DNA from: Dechloromonas aromatica (nom. nud.)
GTDB taxonomy: Bacteria; Pseudomonadota; Gammaproteobacteria; Burkholderiales; Rhodocyclaceae
Length of the DNA stretch: 64,000 nt
NCBI GenBank assembly: GCA_017848965.1
Contig: JAFIHA010000055.1
Location: forward strand, 1 to 64,000
Direction: 5' to 3'
Positions 14,350 to 23,094 of this stretch are shown here, piece after piece. Each line of letters begins with the position of its first letter. Within the stretch, counting starts at the first letter, position 1. A model generated the notes under the pieces. That model ran no database searches. It saw only the letters and a list, made by a program, of their open reading frames with translations, and had not been told where the DNA came from. The position numbers and the translations under genes were made by a program.

Positions 14350-15450
14350 TTACTCGGCGTAGGCGGCGGCGATGCGTTTGAAGGTCTCGAATTCGCGGAC
14401 GAAGGCGGCGGCGACGTCAGGGTCGAAATGCTTGCCGCTGCCGTCAACAATGATCCGGTAGGCTTCTTCCATCGGCATTGCCGGTTTGTAGACGCGGGCG
14501 CAGATCAGCGCGTCGAAGACGTCGGCGAGTGCCATCAGGCGGGCCGAGATCGGAATCTGGTCGCCGGCAAGACCGGCCGGGTAGCCGCTGCCGTCCCATT
14601 TTTCGTGGTGGCTGCGGGCGATTTCCTGGGCGATGCGCAGGAACTCGACCGGTCGCGTCGAATCTGCTTCGGCCTGGGCGATCGCCTGGGCGCCGATTTC
14701 GGCGTGGGTTTTCATGATTTCCCACTCTTCCGGCGTCAGCTTGCCGGGCTTGAGCAGGATGTGGTCGGGAATGCCGACCTTGCCGATGTCGTGCAGCGGC
14801 GCCGACTGGGCCAGCGCGTCGATGGTGCGGTCGTCGAGATAGTCGCTGAAGCGCGGGTGCTGCTTCAGGCTGCGCGCCAGCGTGCGCACGTATTCCTGGG
14901 TGCGGCGCAGGTGGTTGCCGGTTTCCGGGTCGCGTGTTTCGGCCAGGTGGGCCAGGGCGTGGATGCTGACTTCCTGGATCAGCTGGTTCTCGGCCATCCG
15001 CCGGGCGACTTCCTGTTCGAGGTAGGCGTTGTGGTCGCTCAGGATGTCGCGCGCCTTCTTCAGTTCGAGCTGGGTGCGCACGCGGGCAAGGACGATCGCC
15101 GGCCGGATCGGCTTGGTGATGTAGTCGACGGCGCCGCAGTCGAGCCCGCGTTCCTCGTCGTCGGTGCTGTCCATGGCGGTGACGAAGACCACCGGCACGT
15201 CGCGGGTGGCGGCTTCGGCGCGGAGTTCGGCGAGGACGTCGTAGCCGTCCATGCCGGGCATCATGACGTCGAGCAGGATGAGGTCGGGCGGCGGTGTGGT
15301 GCGCGCGATCTGCAGAGCACGCTGCCCGGAATTGGCGGCCAGCACCCGGTAGAAAGGCTGTAGCAACTCGCCGAGAACGCTCAGGTTCTCGGGGACGTCA
15401 TCGACGATCAGGATGGTCGGTTGGGGCTGAATCGCGATACTCCCACGCAA
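14350..15450 (-). CDS. Response regulator with HD-GYP c-di-GMP phosphodiesterase domain
   Basis: A 366-residue regulator. The N-terminal receiver ([11 protein letters not shown], phosphoacceptor Asp61 in [13 protein letters not shown]) is followed by a coiled linker and an HD-GYP domain with [19 protein letters not shown] and [19 protein letters not shown] enzymes hydrolyse cyclic di-GMP. No ATG exists near the expected start. A TTG at 15450 places the receiver at the normal distance; the ORF runs open far upstream only because it shadows rsgA. The start is therefore uncertain. It is the first gene of the three-gene signalling unit with the two kinases and probably their output. Confidence 0.85.
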   Translation of the reverse strand: MRGSIAIQPQPTILIVDDVPENLSVLGELLQPFYRVLAANSGQRALQIARTTPPPDLILLDVMMPGMDGYDVLAELRAEAATRDVPVVFVTAMDSTDDEERGLDCGAVDYITKPIRPAIVLARVRTQLELKKARDILSDHNAYLEQEVARRMAENQLIQEVSIHALAHLAETRDPETGNHLRRTQEYVRTLARSLKQHPRFSDYLDDRTIDALAQSAPLHDIGKVGIPDHILLKPGKLTPEEWEIMKTHAEIGAQAIAQAEADSTRPVEFLRIAQEIARSHHEKWDGSGYPAGLAGDQIPISARLMALADVFDALICARVYKPAMPMEEAYRIIVDGSGKHFDPDVAAAFVREFETFKRIAAAYAE

Positions 15451-15494
15451 TGTATTAGCGGTTCCCGAATTATGGAGCGTCGGCGCGATTCTGG

Positions 15495-16370
15495 CTACGC
15501 CAAATTGGTCTCTGCGGCCAGCCCGACCAGCCGGCGGTAGCTGGCAAAGCGGCTTTTTTCGATTTTTCCGGCGGCGAGCGCGGGGCGCAGCGCGCAGTCC
15601 GGCTCGCGGTCGTGGCGGCAGTCGCGGAAGCGGCACTGGCCGAGGTAGGGGCGGAATTCGCGGAAGGCGTATTCGATCTCGCCGCGCTCGAGGTGGCCGA
15701 GGCCGAATTCCTGCAGGCCGGGCGAGTCGATCAGGTGGCTGGCGGCGTCGAGGTGGTAGAGCGTGGCGTGCGTCGTCGTGTGCTTGCCGGAGTCGAGCGC
15801 CTGCGAGATTTCGCGGGTGGCGGCGCCGGCTTCCGGGAGCAGCGCATTGACCAGCGTCGACTTGCCCATGCCCGACTGGCCGACCAGCACGCTGGTGCGG
15901 CCTTGCAGGTGCGGGCGCAGGTCTTCGGCGTGGTCGCGGGCGCAGAGTTCGAGAACGCGGTAGCCGAGTCGGGCGAAGACGTCGGTCTGGCGCCGGGCGG
16001 CGGGCAGGCGGTCGGCCAGGTCGCACTTGTTGAGGACGATCAGCACCTCGATCTCCTGGCTGTCGGCGGCGATCAGCGCGCGCGTCACCAGGTCGTCGGA
16101 AAACGCCGGTTCGCAGGCGACGACGACGACCAGTTGGTCGACGTTGGCGGCGATCAGTTTCTGGCGGATCTCGTTCGAGCGGTAGAGCAGGTGACGGCGC
16201 GGCAGGATCGCATCGATGACGCCCTGGTCGGGCGAACTCTGCGCGATCTCGACCTCGTCGCCGCACGCCACCTCGCTTTTCTTGCCGCGCGGAAAGCAGG
16301 GCAGGCGCTGGCCGTCCGCGGTCTCGACGATGTATTGCCGACCATGGGCGGCGACGACGCGGCCGCGCAT
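15495..16370 (-). CDS. rsgA: Ribosome small subunit-dependent GTPase RsgA
   Basis: A 291-residue circularly permuted GTPase that aids late 30S subunit maturation. An OB-fold occupies residues ~1-70. The G motifs appear in permuted order: G4 NKCDLAD, then G1 GQSGMGKST, then G3 DSPGLQEFGL. The C-terminal zinc knuckle shows Cys residues and a His in CRFRDCRHDREPDC. Start ATG 16370 overlaps the stop of the cytochrome gene by one base; an ORF extension further upstream is only a shadow. Length is typical of the family. Confidence 0.95.
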   Translation of the reverse strand: MRGRVVAAHGRQYIVETADGQRLPCFPRGKKSEVACGDEVEIAQSSPDQGVIDAILPRRHLLYRSNEIRQKLIAANVDQLVVVVACEPAFSDDLVTRALIAADSQEIEVLIVLNKCDLADRLPAARRQTDVFARLGYRVLELCARDHAEDLRPHLQGRTSVLVGQSGMGKSTLVNALLPEAGAATREISQALDSGKHTTTHATLYHLDAASHLIDSPGLQEFGLGHLERGEIEYAFREFRPYLGQCRFRDCRHDREPDCALRPALAAGKIEKSRFASYRRLVGLAAETNLA

Positions 16371-16681
16371 CAGTCTTTGAAGTGGTAGTAGGTCTGGTTC
16401 AGGTAGGCGGCGACTTCGGCCTCTTCGTCCGGGAACCAGCCGGTGTTCATCTGAGCGTTGCAGGCGGCGGTGCGCTGCAGCAGCTCGAGTTGCGTTGACA
16501 GCATGCGCCCCTCGCGGGTGTACATCTTGCTGCCGTCGCCGCCGTACATGCGCGCGTGGCAGGCGATGCACTTGTCGTCGTGCCTGGCCTGGCCGGCTTT
16601 CGGGTCGGCGTTGCCCCAGGGCGCTTCGGCGATGGCGGGCAGCGAGATCAGGGAGGCGGCAAGCAGGGTCATTGTTTTCAT
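16370..16681 (-). CDS. Small periplasmic c-type cytochrome
   Basis: A 103-residue protein with a signal peptide (MKTMTLLAASLISLPAIAEA) and one haem-binding motif CIACH at residues 38-42. The mature part is about 83 residues, a size fitting a class I monohaem cytochrome; several Met residues could give the sixth ligand. The start overlaps the M48 protease stop by four bases (ATGA) and its own stop overlaps the rsgA start, so all three are probably translated together. Its redox partner cannot be told from the sequence. It lies inside a longer open frame that is otherwise a shadow of the protease gene. Confidence 0.88.
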   Translation of the reverse strand: MKTMTLLAASLISLPAIAEAPWGNADPKAGQARHDDKCIACHARMYGGDGSKMYTREGRMLSTQLELLQRTAACNAQMNTGWFPDEEAEVAAYLNQTYYHFKD

Positions 16682-17928
16682 GCGAGTTGCTCCTTGAGTT
16701 TGAGCTGCGCGATGCGTTGCGCGGCCGGTGGGTGGGAATCGTGGAACAGCGAGTGCAGCGGGTCGGGGGTCAGCGTGGACGCATTGTCGTCGTAGAGCTT
16801 GACCAGCGCCCGCGCCAGTTCGCCGACGTCGGCGTGCTCGGCGGCGTAGGCGTCGGCCTCGAACTCGTGACGGCGCGACCAGCGACTGGAGAGTGGCGCC
16901 AACGGAAAGAGGAAGACCGGCACGACCAGGAAGAAGAGGATCAGCGCCAGCGCCGTGCCCTGCGCCGGTACGCCGAGGCCGGCGTAGAACCAGGGGGCAT
17001 CGAGTAGCTGGCCAAGCAGCCAGAGGAAGGCGAGCGAGCCGGCGAAAATCAGTACGATGCGCTGGACGATGTGCTTCTTGCGGAAATGGCCGAGTTCGTG
17101 CGCCAGCACCGCCTCGATTTCGCCCGGTGTCAGGCGGGCGAGCAGGGTGTCGAAGAAGACGATGCGCTTGTTGTCGCCGAAACCTGTGAAGTAGGCGTTG
17201 CCGTGCGCCGAGCGTTTCGAGCCGTCCATCACGAAGAGGCCGTTGCTGCGGAAACCGCAGCGTTCGAGCAGGGCTTCGATGCGGGTTTTCGCTTCGCCCT
17301 CGGGCAGCGGCGTGAACTTGTTGAAAAGCGGCGCGATCCAGGTCGGGAAGATGAACAGCATGAGCAGGTTGAAGCCACTCCAGAACAGCCACACCCACAA
17401 CCACCAGTGTTCGCCCATGGCGTCCATCAGCCACAGCACGACGGCGATCACCGGAGCGCCGATGGCGACGCCGAGCAGTATCTGCTTGATCAGGTCGGAG
17501 ACGAACAGCGCCGGCGTCATCCGGTTGAAGCCGTGGCGCGCCTCGACGACGAACTGACTGTAGAACGACAGGGGCAGTTCGACCGCGCCGGAAATGAAGG
17601 CCACGCTGAAGATCATCGCCAGGCCGTAGGCGAGACCGCTGAATTGCGCCGACCAGAAACCGTGCAGCGCGGCGAGCCCGCCGCCGAGCGTGAACGCGAG
17701 CAGCAGTACGGCTTCGCTCAGCGTGCCAAGGATCGCCGTACGGCTGCGGTCGATCGTGTAGGCGGCGGCTTTCTGGTGCGAGGCGAGGCTGATGCGCTCG
17801 GCAAACTCTGTCGGTACGGTGCCCCGGTGCGCGGCGACGTGGCGGATTTGGCGCAGCTTGAGCCAGAGGCGGGCGGCCAGCGTGAGCGTGAAAGCGGCAA
17901 GGAATAGCAGGGTGAAGTTCTCGGTCAC
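16678..17928 (-). CDS. M48 family (Ste24-type) membrane zinc metalloprotease
   Basis: A 416-residue integral membrane protease. Several hydrophobic helices precede the catalytic HELGH motif at His277-Glu278-His281, and the third zinc ligand is in the RRHEFEADAYA segment. The overall plan matches bacterial Ste24/CAAX-protease-like proteins (~415 residues) better than the shorter HtpX. It probably acts in membrane-protein quality control. It is divergent from orn, with 56 bases between the two starts in which both promoters must lie, and leads the cytochrome and rsgA genes. Confidence 0.9.
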   Translation of the reverse strand: MTENFTLLFLAAFTLTLAARLWLKLRQIRHVAAHRGTVPTEFAERISLASHQKAAAYTIDRSRTAILGTLSEAVLLLAFTLGGGLAALHGFWSAQFSGLAYGLAMIFSVAFISGAVELPLSFYSQFVVEARHGFNRMTPALFVSDLIKQILLGVAIGAPVIAVVLWLMDAMGEHWWLWVWLFWSGFNLLMLFIFPTWIAPLFNKFTPLPEGEAKTRIEALLERCGFRSNGLFVMDGSKRSAHGNAYFTGFGDNKRIVFFDTLLARLTPGEIEAVLAHELGHFRKKHIVQRIVLIFAGSLAFLWLLGQLLDAPWFYAGLGVPAQGTALALILFFLVVPVFLFPLAPLSSRWSRRHEFEADAYAAEHADVGELARALVKLYDDNASTLTPDPLHSLFHDSHPPAAQRIAQLKLKEQLA

Positions 17929-17984
17929 GGGCGATGTCGGGGAAGCTGTGAGAAAATGGCGTTTTTAAAGTTTCGGGCAATTAT

Positions 17985-18539
17985 ATGGCAGGCAATGCAA
18001 ACAACCTCGTCTGGCTGGACATGGAGATGACCGGTCTCAATCCGGACGGCGACCGCATCATCGAGATGGCGATGGTGGTGACCAATTCCGAACTCGAGAT
18101 GGTCGCCGAGTCGCCGTCATGGGCGGTGCACCAGTCCGACGAAGTGCTCGCCGGCATGGACGATTGGAACCAGAAAACGCACGGACGTTCCGGTTTGATC
18201 GAGCGCGTGCGGACTTCGACGCTGGCCGAGGCCGATGTCGAGGCAGCGGCCCTGGAGTTCCTGCGCAAGTACTCGGGCAAGGGGCATTCGCCGATGTGCG
18301 GCAATTCGATCGGCCAGGATCGCCGCTTCATGGCCCGCTACATGCCGACGCTGGAAGCCTTCTTCCACTACCGCAACCTCGACGTCAGTACTCTGAAGGA
18401 GTTGTGCAAGCGCTGGCAGCCGGAGGTGTACCGCGGTTTCAAGAAGAAGAGCAAGCACACCGCGCTGGCCGATATCTATGAGTCGATCGACGAACTCAAG
18501 TACTACCGGGAGCATTTCCTGATCAAGTCCGGTAGCTGA
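17985..18539 (+). CDS. orn: Oligoribonuclease
   Basis: A 184-residue 3'-5' exonuclease that degrades short oligoribonucleotides, including the pGpG produced from c-di-GMP by EAL/HD-GYP enzymes. The DEDDh motifs are visible: LDMEMTGL at residues ~11-18 (Asp, Glu), [12 protein letters not shown], and [11 protein letters not shown] near the C-terminus. Start ATG 17985 gives the family length. It converges on the membrane protein gene downstream. Confidence 0.96.
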   Translation: MAGNANNLVWLDMEMTGLNPDGDRIIEMAMVVTNSELEMVAESPSWAVHQSDEVLAGMDDWNQKTHGRSGLIERVRTSTLAEADVEAAALEFLRKYSGKGHSPMCGNSIGQDRRFMARYMPTLEAFFHYRNLDVSTLKELCKRWQPEVYRGFKKKSKHTALADIYESIDELKYYREHFLIKSGS

Positions 18540-18547
18540 GTTTCTCT

Positions 18548-18566
18548 GCCGGCGCTCAGCGCCGGT
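18548..18566. terminator. Compact hairpin between orn and the convergent gene
   Basis: GCCGGCGC (18548-18555) pairs with GCGCCGGT (18559-18566), including one G-T wobble, around TCA, which is also the stop codon region of the - strand gene. No long T-tract follows on either side, so a bidirectional terminator role is tentative. Confidence 0.3.
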
Positions 18567-20175
18567 AGAGACGGAATTTCTCGCGCCGCTCGCCGGGGCG
18601 GCGACCTTCCCAGACCTGCGTCCAGCCGTCACCCGGCGCTGCCAGTTCGCTGCCGCTGCCGACCAGCAGCAGCCAGTGGCACTGGCGCCCGGCCGGACTG
18701 TCGTGCGCAATCGGCGCAATATCGACAAAATAGGCGAAGGAGGCCAGTTGCCCCTGGCTCAGGCCACGTTCGGCCAGGCAACGGCTGCCGTCGGGGAGTG
18801 CCCGGGCCACTGCTTCGGCGACCGGTCGGTAACTCTTGCCGTAATCGAACCAGGGCAGCAGCAGTGCGTTGGCGATCAGCCACAGCGTGGTGAAACCGAG
18901 GGTCCAGTGCGTCAGGCTGCGGTACGGCGAGCGTGGCGCGGTGGCGATCAACCACAGCCAGAACAGGGTGGCGACGCCGCCGATGCACAAGCCGAGCCAG
19001 TGGATTTCACCGACGAAGCCGGGGCGCAGGACGACCACGCGTTCCGCCAGGCGGGCCGGAAAACCGAGCGCCATCGCCGACCAGGCGACCCAGATCAGCA
19101 GCGCGAAGAGGCTGAAAACGCTCATTGCGAACCAGTCGAAGGCGTTGGCCGCACCGCGCCGCAGGCTCAAGGCGCCCGGTGTGGCAAGCAGGGCGAGCGG
19201 CGGCAGCAACAGCAGGGCCGGGATCTCGCGCGGCCGGTAGGCCCAGGCGAGCAGGAGCAGGGTCAGCAGCAGGAAGGCCAGTGGCAGTAGCTGGGCCGGG
19301 AAATACCACTGGCTGCGCCGCGTCCACAGGGTCCAGAGCGCCAGCGGCAGGGCCGGGAAGGCGAACAGCGGCAACATTGCCGCGAAACGGCCAAGCGAAA
19401 CGAAGGAGAACGGCGTTTGCAGCGGCGCCAGTTCGGTCGCCAGCCAGGCGGTAAAGCGCGCCGGTTGCAGCAGGTGGAGCGTCAGCGGCCAGGGCAGGGC
19501 AATGAGGGTGCCGATCAATAGCCCGATCAGCAAAGTCTGCAAAGCCTTGGCACGGTCCGGCGACAGCCACCAGGCAAGCGGAGCGATCGCCAGCAGGGGC
19601 AGGGTCGGCGCGATACCGGCACCAAGCAGGCAGGCGGCCAGCGCCAGACCATAAAAAACGCCGGTCAGGCGCGGTTTGCGACCGATCGTGGCCAGCGCGC
19701 CGAGACCGCCGGCGTAAGCAGCGAGCGCGATCAGCATCGGCTGGGCGTCGTGGGCGTGGATCAGCAGGCCGGCGCAACCGGCCAGCAGCATCGGACTGGC
19801 CGCCGCGCTGTCGGTGCCGTACAACTCGCGCCCGGCGTAGTAGAGACCGACCAGCGCCAGCGCAATCCAGATGCCGCTGGCCAGGCGCATGGCCTCGTGC
19901 GCCGGCAGCAGCCAGTCGAAGAGCATGCCGGTCAGCGCCGCCGTCCAGTAATACAGCGGCGGCTCATGGAAAGGCCGGCCGGCCAGCGCTGGCGCCAGCC
20001 AGTCGCCGGACGACAGCATTTGCCAGGCGGTGCCGATATGGATCGCGTCCTCGCCCTTCCACGGATCGCGACCGAAGAGGCCGGCGAGGACGTAGAAGGC
20101 GAGCATGCCGGCGAGCACCCAGCCACCCGGAGGCAGGCGGATGCCGCGGCGGATCAGCATGGCAAAATCAGGCAT
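18556..20175 (-). CDS. ArnT/PMT-like membrane glycosyltransferase (putative)
   Basis: A 539-residue protein with about a dozen hydrophobic helices. The first loop contains GRDPWKGEDAIHIGTAWQML and GRPFHEPPLYYW, matching the acidic catalytic loop and the following E-P-P-L-Y-Y-W pattern of GT39/GT83 polyprenyl-phosphate-sugar transferases such as ArnT. Such enzymes move a sugar from a lipid carrier to lipid A or protein on the periplasmic side. The C-terminus (~residues 450-539) is a soluble tail. No sugar-pathway gene is adjacent, so the acceptor is unknown. ATG 20175 was taken; ATG at 20161 is also possible. The rpmE terminator lies just upstream. Confidence 0.7.
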   Translation of the reverse strand: MPDFAMLIRRGIRLPPGGWVLAGMLAFYVLAGLFGRDPWKGEDAIHIGTAWQMLSSGDWLAPALAGRPFHEPPLYYWTAALTGMLFDWLLPAHEAMRLASGIWIALALVGLYYAGRELYGTDSAAASPMLLAGCAGLLIHAHDAQPMLIALAAYAGGLGALATIGRKPRLTGVFYGLALAACLLGAGIAPTLPLLAIAPLAWWLSPDRAKALQTLLIGLLIGTLIALPWPLTLHLLQPARFTAWLATELAPLQTPFSFVSLGRFAAMLPLFAFPALPLALWTLWTRRSQWYFPAQLLPLAFLLLTLLLLAWAYRPREIPALLLLPPLALLATPGALSLRRGAANAFDWFAMSVFSLFALLIWVAWSAMALGFPARLAERVVVLRPGFVGEIHWLGLCIGGVATLFWLWLIATAPRSPYRSLTHWTLGFTTLWLIANALLLPWFDYGKSYRPVAEAVARALPDGSRCLAERGLSQGQLASFAYFVDIAPIAHDSPAGRQCHWLLLVGSGSELAAPGDGWTQVWEGRRPGERREKFRLYRR

Positions 20176-20186
20176 CGGTGGCAGAA

Positions 20187-20216
20187 ATGAAAAAGGCAGC
20201 CCACGGGCTGCCCTTT
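20187..20216 (-). terminator. Intrinsic terminator of rpmE
   Basis: On the - strand GGCAGCCC and GGGCTGCC pair (20195-20202 with 20205-20212) around two bases and are followed by TTTTTCATTT. It lies about 20 bases past the rpmE stop codon. Confidence 0.85.
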
Positions 20217-20235
20217 ACGGAGTGCCGCAAGCCGA

Positions 20236-20460
20236 TCAGGCAGCAGCCTTGCCGCGCATGGCGCCGAATTTCTGGTTGAACTTCTCGGCGCGACCGGCGG
20301 TGTCGACGATCTTCTGCTTGCCGGTGTAGAACGGGTGGCAGGCAGCGCAGACTTCGATATGGAAGTCGTTCTTGGGCATCGTGGACTTGGTGGTGAAGAC
20401 GTTGCCGCAGGAGCAGGTCACTTGCACGTCGTGGTAATTCGGGTGAATGTCGGCTTTCAT
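20236..20460 (-). CDS. rpmE: 50S ribosomal protein L31 (zinc-binding type)
   Basis: A 74-residue ribosomal protein starting [12 protein letters not shown], the classic L31 N-terminus. The zinc-ligand cysteines are present in CSCGN (residues 16 and 18) and CAACH. The ATG at 20460 is preceded by AAGGATATGAA, a good Shine-Dalgarno site, so the longer frame starting MTKGYE is rejected. It carries its own terminator. Confidence 0.97.
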   Translation of the reverse strand: MKADIHPNYHDVQVTCSCGNVFTTKSTMPKNDFHIEVCAACHPFYTGKQKIVDTAGRAEKFNQKFGAMRGKAAA

Positions 20461-20480
20461 TTCATATCCTTTAGTCAAGC

Positions 20481-20501
20481 GATCGGCGGTATTGGCCGAT
20501 C
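20481..20501 (-). promoter_or_regulatory. Hairpin in the rpmE leader
   Basis: GATCGGC (20481-20487) and GCCGATC (20495-20501) form a perfect 7-bp stem with a 7-base loop about 20 bases before the rpmE start, with the Shine-Dalgarno site between. It could be a ribosomal-protein leader element or an operator; the sequence alone does not decide. Confidence 0.4.
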
Positions 20502-20564
20502 TGGGAAGCGCGTGATTATCGTTGATTCGGGGGGAAGGAGCAATTGTTTTTTGGGTTTTGTTGG

Positions 20565-20859
20565 GGGGCGATTGTGTTTTTCTGTGCCGCTGCTTTTCGC
20601 CGTTGTCCGGCGGGCGGTTTTGTTTTCTGAGCCGCTGGGTTCCGCGCCTGACGCGCGGGCGTACTTTCTTCTTGTTTCGCCAAGAAGAAAGTAGCCAAAG
20701 AAGAAGGCGACCCTAGGTCGGCGCCCGCTGCGCGGGTACCCTGCGCTACTCGGCCTTGGCGGGGGCTGCGCAACTCGGGGCTTTGCCCCTCAGACAGTGC
20801 TCGCCCTTTATCCGCCAACGCCTGCGTTGCTCGGCGCCTTCCAAGGGGCCCGGAAAACC
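20565..20859 (-). repeat. Dispersed hairpin-bearing repeat, copy B
   Basis: The reverse complement of this stretch is nearly identical to bases 2-285. Its stem is TACTTTCTTCTTG (20662-20674) with CAAGAAGAAAGTA (20681-20693), around a different six-base loop. Open frames here (for example - strand 20516-20818) are repeat-derived. It lies upstream of rpmE, in the rpmE-rho intergenic region. Bases 20502-20564 show no other feature. Confidence 0.85.
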
Positions 20860-20924
20860 AAACGCTGCTGGAAGCACCGCGGATTTTTCAACCGCCAGTA
20901 TTCGTGAACCGCTGGTTTTCGGGG

Positions 20925-21175
20925 TCCCCCTGAGAGGCGCTGAGCAACGCAGGCGGGCCGGGGGAAGTCGGCTGGCGTTGTCTGAGCCGCGCAGCGGCGA
21001 GTTTAGCCAGCCGCCCGGACCGTCGAGTAGCGCAAGGGACCGGGCGCAGCCCGGCGCCGACCTGGGGGTGGCTTTCTTTTTGGCTACTTTTTCTTGGCCA
21101 AACAAGAAAAAGTACGCCCGCGCGTCAGGCGCGGAACCCGGCGCGTCAGAACCCAAATCCGCCCCCCAGAAAAGC
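20925..21175 (+). repeat. Dispersed hairpin-bearing repeat, diverged copy C
   Basis: This copy keeps the same order of blocks as copy A (GAGGCGCTGAGCAACGCAGG, then TTGTCTGAG, GAGTAGCGCA, GGCTAC, stem, GCCCGCGCGTCAGGCGCGG) but differs in sequence. Its stem is TACTTTTTCTTG (21085-21096) with CAAGAAAAAGTA (21103-21114); both arms have changed in a compensating way, so pairing is kept. Long open frames across it on both strands are not credible genes. Confidence 0.75.
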
Positions 21176-21197
21176 AAAAAGGCCGGTTCCCCGGCCT
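21171..21197 (-). terminator. Intrinsic terminator of rho
   Basis: On the - strand GGCCGG and CCGGCC (21181-21186 with 21191-21196) pair around four bases and are followed by TTTTTGCTTTT. It lies about 27 bases after the rho stop codon. Confidence 0.85.
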
Positions 21198-21223
21198 CCC
21201 TGCAATAACGCCAGCGAGAACTC

Positions 21224-22483
21224 TCACCCCCGCCGCATGGCGTCGAAGAACTCCGCATTGCCCTTGGTCGACTTGACCTTGTCGAGCAGGAATTCCATCG
21301 CTTCGAGGTCGTCCATCGGGTAGCAGAGTTTCCTGAGCACCCACATCTTCTGCAGCACGTCCGGCTTGAGCAGCAACTCTTCGCGGCGGGTGCCGGAGCG
21401 GTTGACGTTGACCGCCGGATACATGCGCTTCTCGGCCATGCGGCGGTCGAGGTGGATTTCCGAGTTGCCGGTGCCCTTGAATTCTTCGTAGATCACTTCG
21501 TCCATGCGCGAGCCGGTGTCGATCAGCGCGGTGGCAAGGATGGTCAGCGAGCCGCCTTCTTCAATATTGCGCGCGGCGCCGAAGAAGCGCTTGGGTTTTT
21601 GCAGGGCGTTGGCGTCGACGCCGCCGGTCAGCACCTTGCCGGAGGCGGGCTGTACGGTGTTGTAGGCGCGGGCGAGGCGGGTGATCGAGTCGAGCAGGAT
21701 GACCACGTCCTTCTTGTGCTCGACCAGACGCTTGGCTTTCTCGATGACCATTTCGGCGACGGCGACATGGCGGGTGGCCGGTTCGTCGAAGGTCGAGGCG
21801 ACGACTTCGCCCCTGACGGTGCGGGTCATTTCGGTGACTTCTTCCGGGCGTTCGTCGATCAGCAGGACGATCAGTACGACTTCCGGGTGGTTGGCGGTGA
21901 TCGCGTGCGCGATGTTCTGCAGCATCACGGTCTTGCCGGTCTTCGGCGGGGCGACGAGCAGGCCGCGCTGGCCGCAGCCGATCGGGGCGATCATGTCGAT
22001 GACGCGGCTGGTGATGTTTTCGTCGGACTTGATTTCGCGTTCGAGCTTGAGGTGACGCGTCGGGTGCAGCGGCGTCAGGTTCTCGAACATGATCTTGTTC
22101 TTGTTGGCTTCCGGCGGGAAGCCGTTGATGCGGTCGAGCTTGGTCAGCGCGACGTAGCGTTCGCCATCCTTCGGCGTGCGGATTTCGCCTTCGACGGTGT
22201 CGCCGGTGCGCAGGTTGAAGCGGCGCACCTGTGACGGCGAGACGTAGATGTCATCGGGGTTGGCCAGGTAGGAGGTGTCGGCCGAGCGGAGGAAGCCATA
22301 GCCGTCGGGCAGGACTTCGAGCGTGCCGTCGCCGTAGATGGTTTCGCCGTTCTTGGCCTTGGCCTTGAGCACGGCGTAGATCAGCTCCTGCTTGCGCATG
22401 CGGTTGGCGTTTTCGATGGCGAGTTCGGTCGCCATGTCGAGCAGTTTGCTGACGTGCAGGGTCTTGAGTTCGGAAAGTTGCAT
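21224..22483 (-). CDS. rho: Transcription termination factor Rho
   Basis: A 419-residue hexameric RNA helicase that ends transcription at C-rich rut sites. The N-terminal Rho domain ([18 protein letters not shown]) is followed by the cold-shock-like RNA-binding fold ([19 protein letters not shown]), Walker A PPKTGKT at ~180, Walker B-type [16 protein letters not shown], and the secondary RNA-binding Q/R loops. Length equals the E. coli protein. It lies downstream of trxA in the same direction, a conserved order in Proteobacteria. Confidence 0.98.
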   Translation of the reverse strand: MQLSELKTLHVSKLLDMATELAIENANRMRKQELIYAVLKAKAKNGETIYGDGTLEVLPDGYGFLRSADTSYLANPDDIYVSPSQVRRFNLRTGDTVEGEIRTPKDGERYVALTKLDRINGFPPEANKNKIMFENLTPLHPTRHLKLEREIKSDENITSRVIDMIAPIGCGQRGLLVAPPKTGKTVMLQNIAHAITANHPEVVLIVLLIDERPEEVTEMTRTVRGEVVASTFDEPATRHVAVAEMVIEKAKRLVEHKKDVVILLDSITRLARAYNTVQPASGKVLTGGVDANALQKPKRFFGAARNIEEGGSLTILATALIDTGSRMDEVIYEEFKGTGNSEIHLDRRMAEKRMYPAVNVNRSGTRREELLLKPDVLQKMWVLRKLCYPMDDLEAMEFLLDKVKSTKGNAEFFDAMRRG

Positions 22484-22598
22484 TGGAGTGTATTGGGCGC
22501 TGGAGAATGAGCGCAGGCGTCAGCCCGATGAAAGGGCGCGGAAGCTGAGTGTGCTTGGGAGTGATGTATGACGCGGGACGGGAACGTCGCTGGCGTCG

Positions 22599-22624
22599 CC
22601 TGAAGGCACGAGCGTACCTTCAGG
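22599..22624 (-). terminator. Hairpin between trxA and rho
   Basis: CCTGAAGG (22599-22606) pairs with CCTTCAGG (22617-22624) around ten bases, just after the trxA stop. No T-run follows on the - strand, so it may be a weak terminator, an RNA-processing site or part of the rho leader. Confidence 0.4.
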
Positions 22625-22641
22625 CCGGGAGACTAAGGGTA

Positions 22642-22968
22642 TTACAGGTTGCTGTCAATAAAGGCAGCGAGTTGCGACTTGGAGAGGGCGCCGACCTTGG
22701 TTGCCTCGACATTGCCGTTCTTGAAGATCATCAGCGTCGGGATGCCGCGGATGCCGTACTTGGCCGGCGTCTGCTGGTTGTCGTCGATGTTGACCTTGGC
22801 GACTTTCAGCTTGCCGCTGTATTCGACGGCGATTTCGTCGAGGATCGGCGCGATCATCTTGCAGGGGCCGCACCATTCTGCCCAGTAGTCGACGAGCACC
22901 GGTTGCTGTGCCTGCAGCACTTCGCTTTCAAAGGTGTCGTCGGTGACGTAATGGATGTGCTCGCTCAT
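22642..22968 (-). CDS. trxA: Thioredoxin
   Basis: A 108-residue thioredoxin with the active site WCGPC (Cys33, Cys36), Asp27 in LVDYWAEW and the cis-proline loop GIPTLMIF. It reduces disulfides in cytoplasmic proteins. ATG 22968, preceded by GAGGCAACC, gives the usual length, so an 18-residue upstream extension is rejected. It lies 158 bases upstream of rho in the same direction. Confidence 0.97.
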   Translation of the reverse strand: MSEHIHYVTDDTFESEVLQAQQPVLVDYWAEWCGPCKMIAPILDEIAVEYSGKLKVAKVNIDDNQQTPAKYGIRGIPTLMIFKNGNVEATKVGALSKSQLAAFIDSNL

Positions 22969-23094
22969 GGTTGCCTCGTGGATTCTGGGAGTGGTGTTCG
23001 GATGGGGCGGCGTCTGCCGCAATTCAGTCTGGCGTGATGCTAGCGAAAAATGACAGGCAAGGGAAGCATCCGCCTGTGCATTTGCAAGCTTGTA

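Noticed and set aside
14350-16266. 638-codon extension of the HD-GYP regulator
   Set aside because: The extra N-terminus is an Arg/Pro-rich shadow of rsgA; the receiver starts near 15450.
20746-21258. Open frames on both strands across repeat copies B and C
   Set aside because: They join parts of two different repeat copies and run into the end of rho; no start signal or domain.
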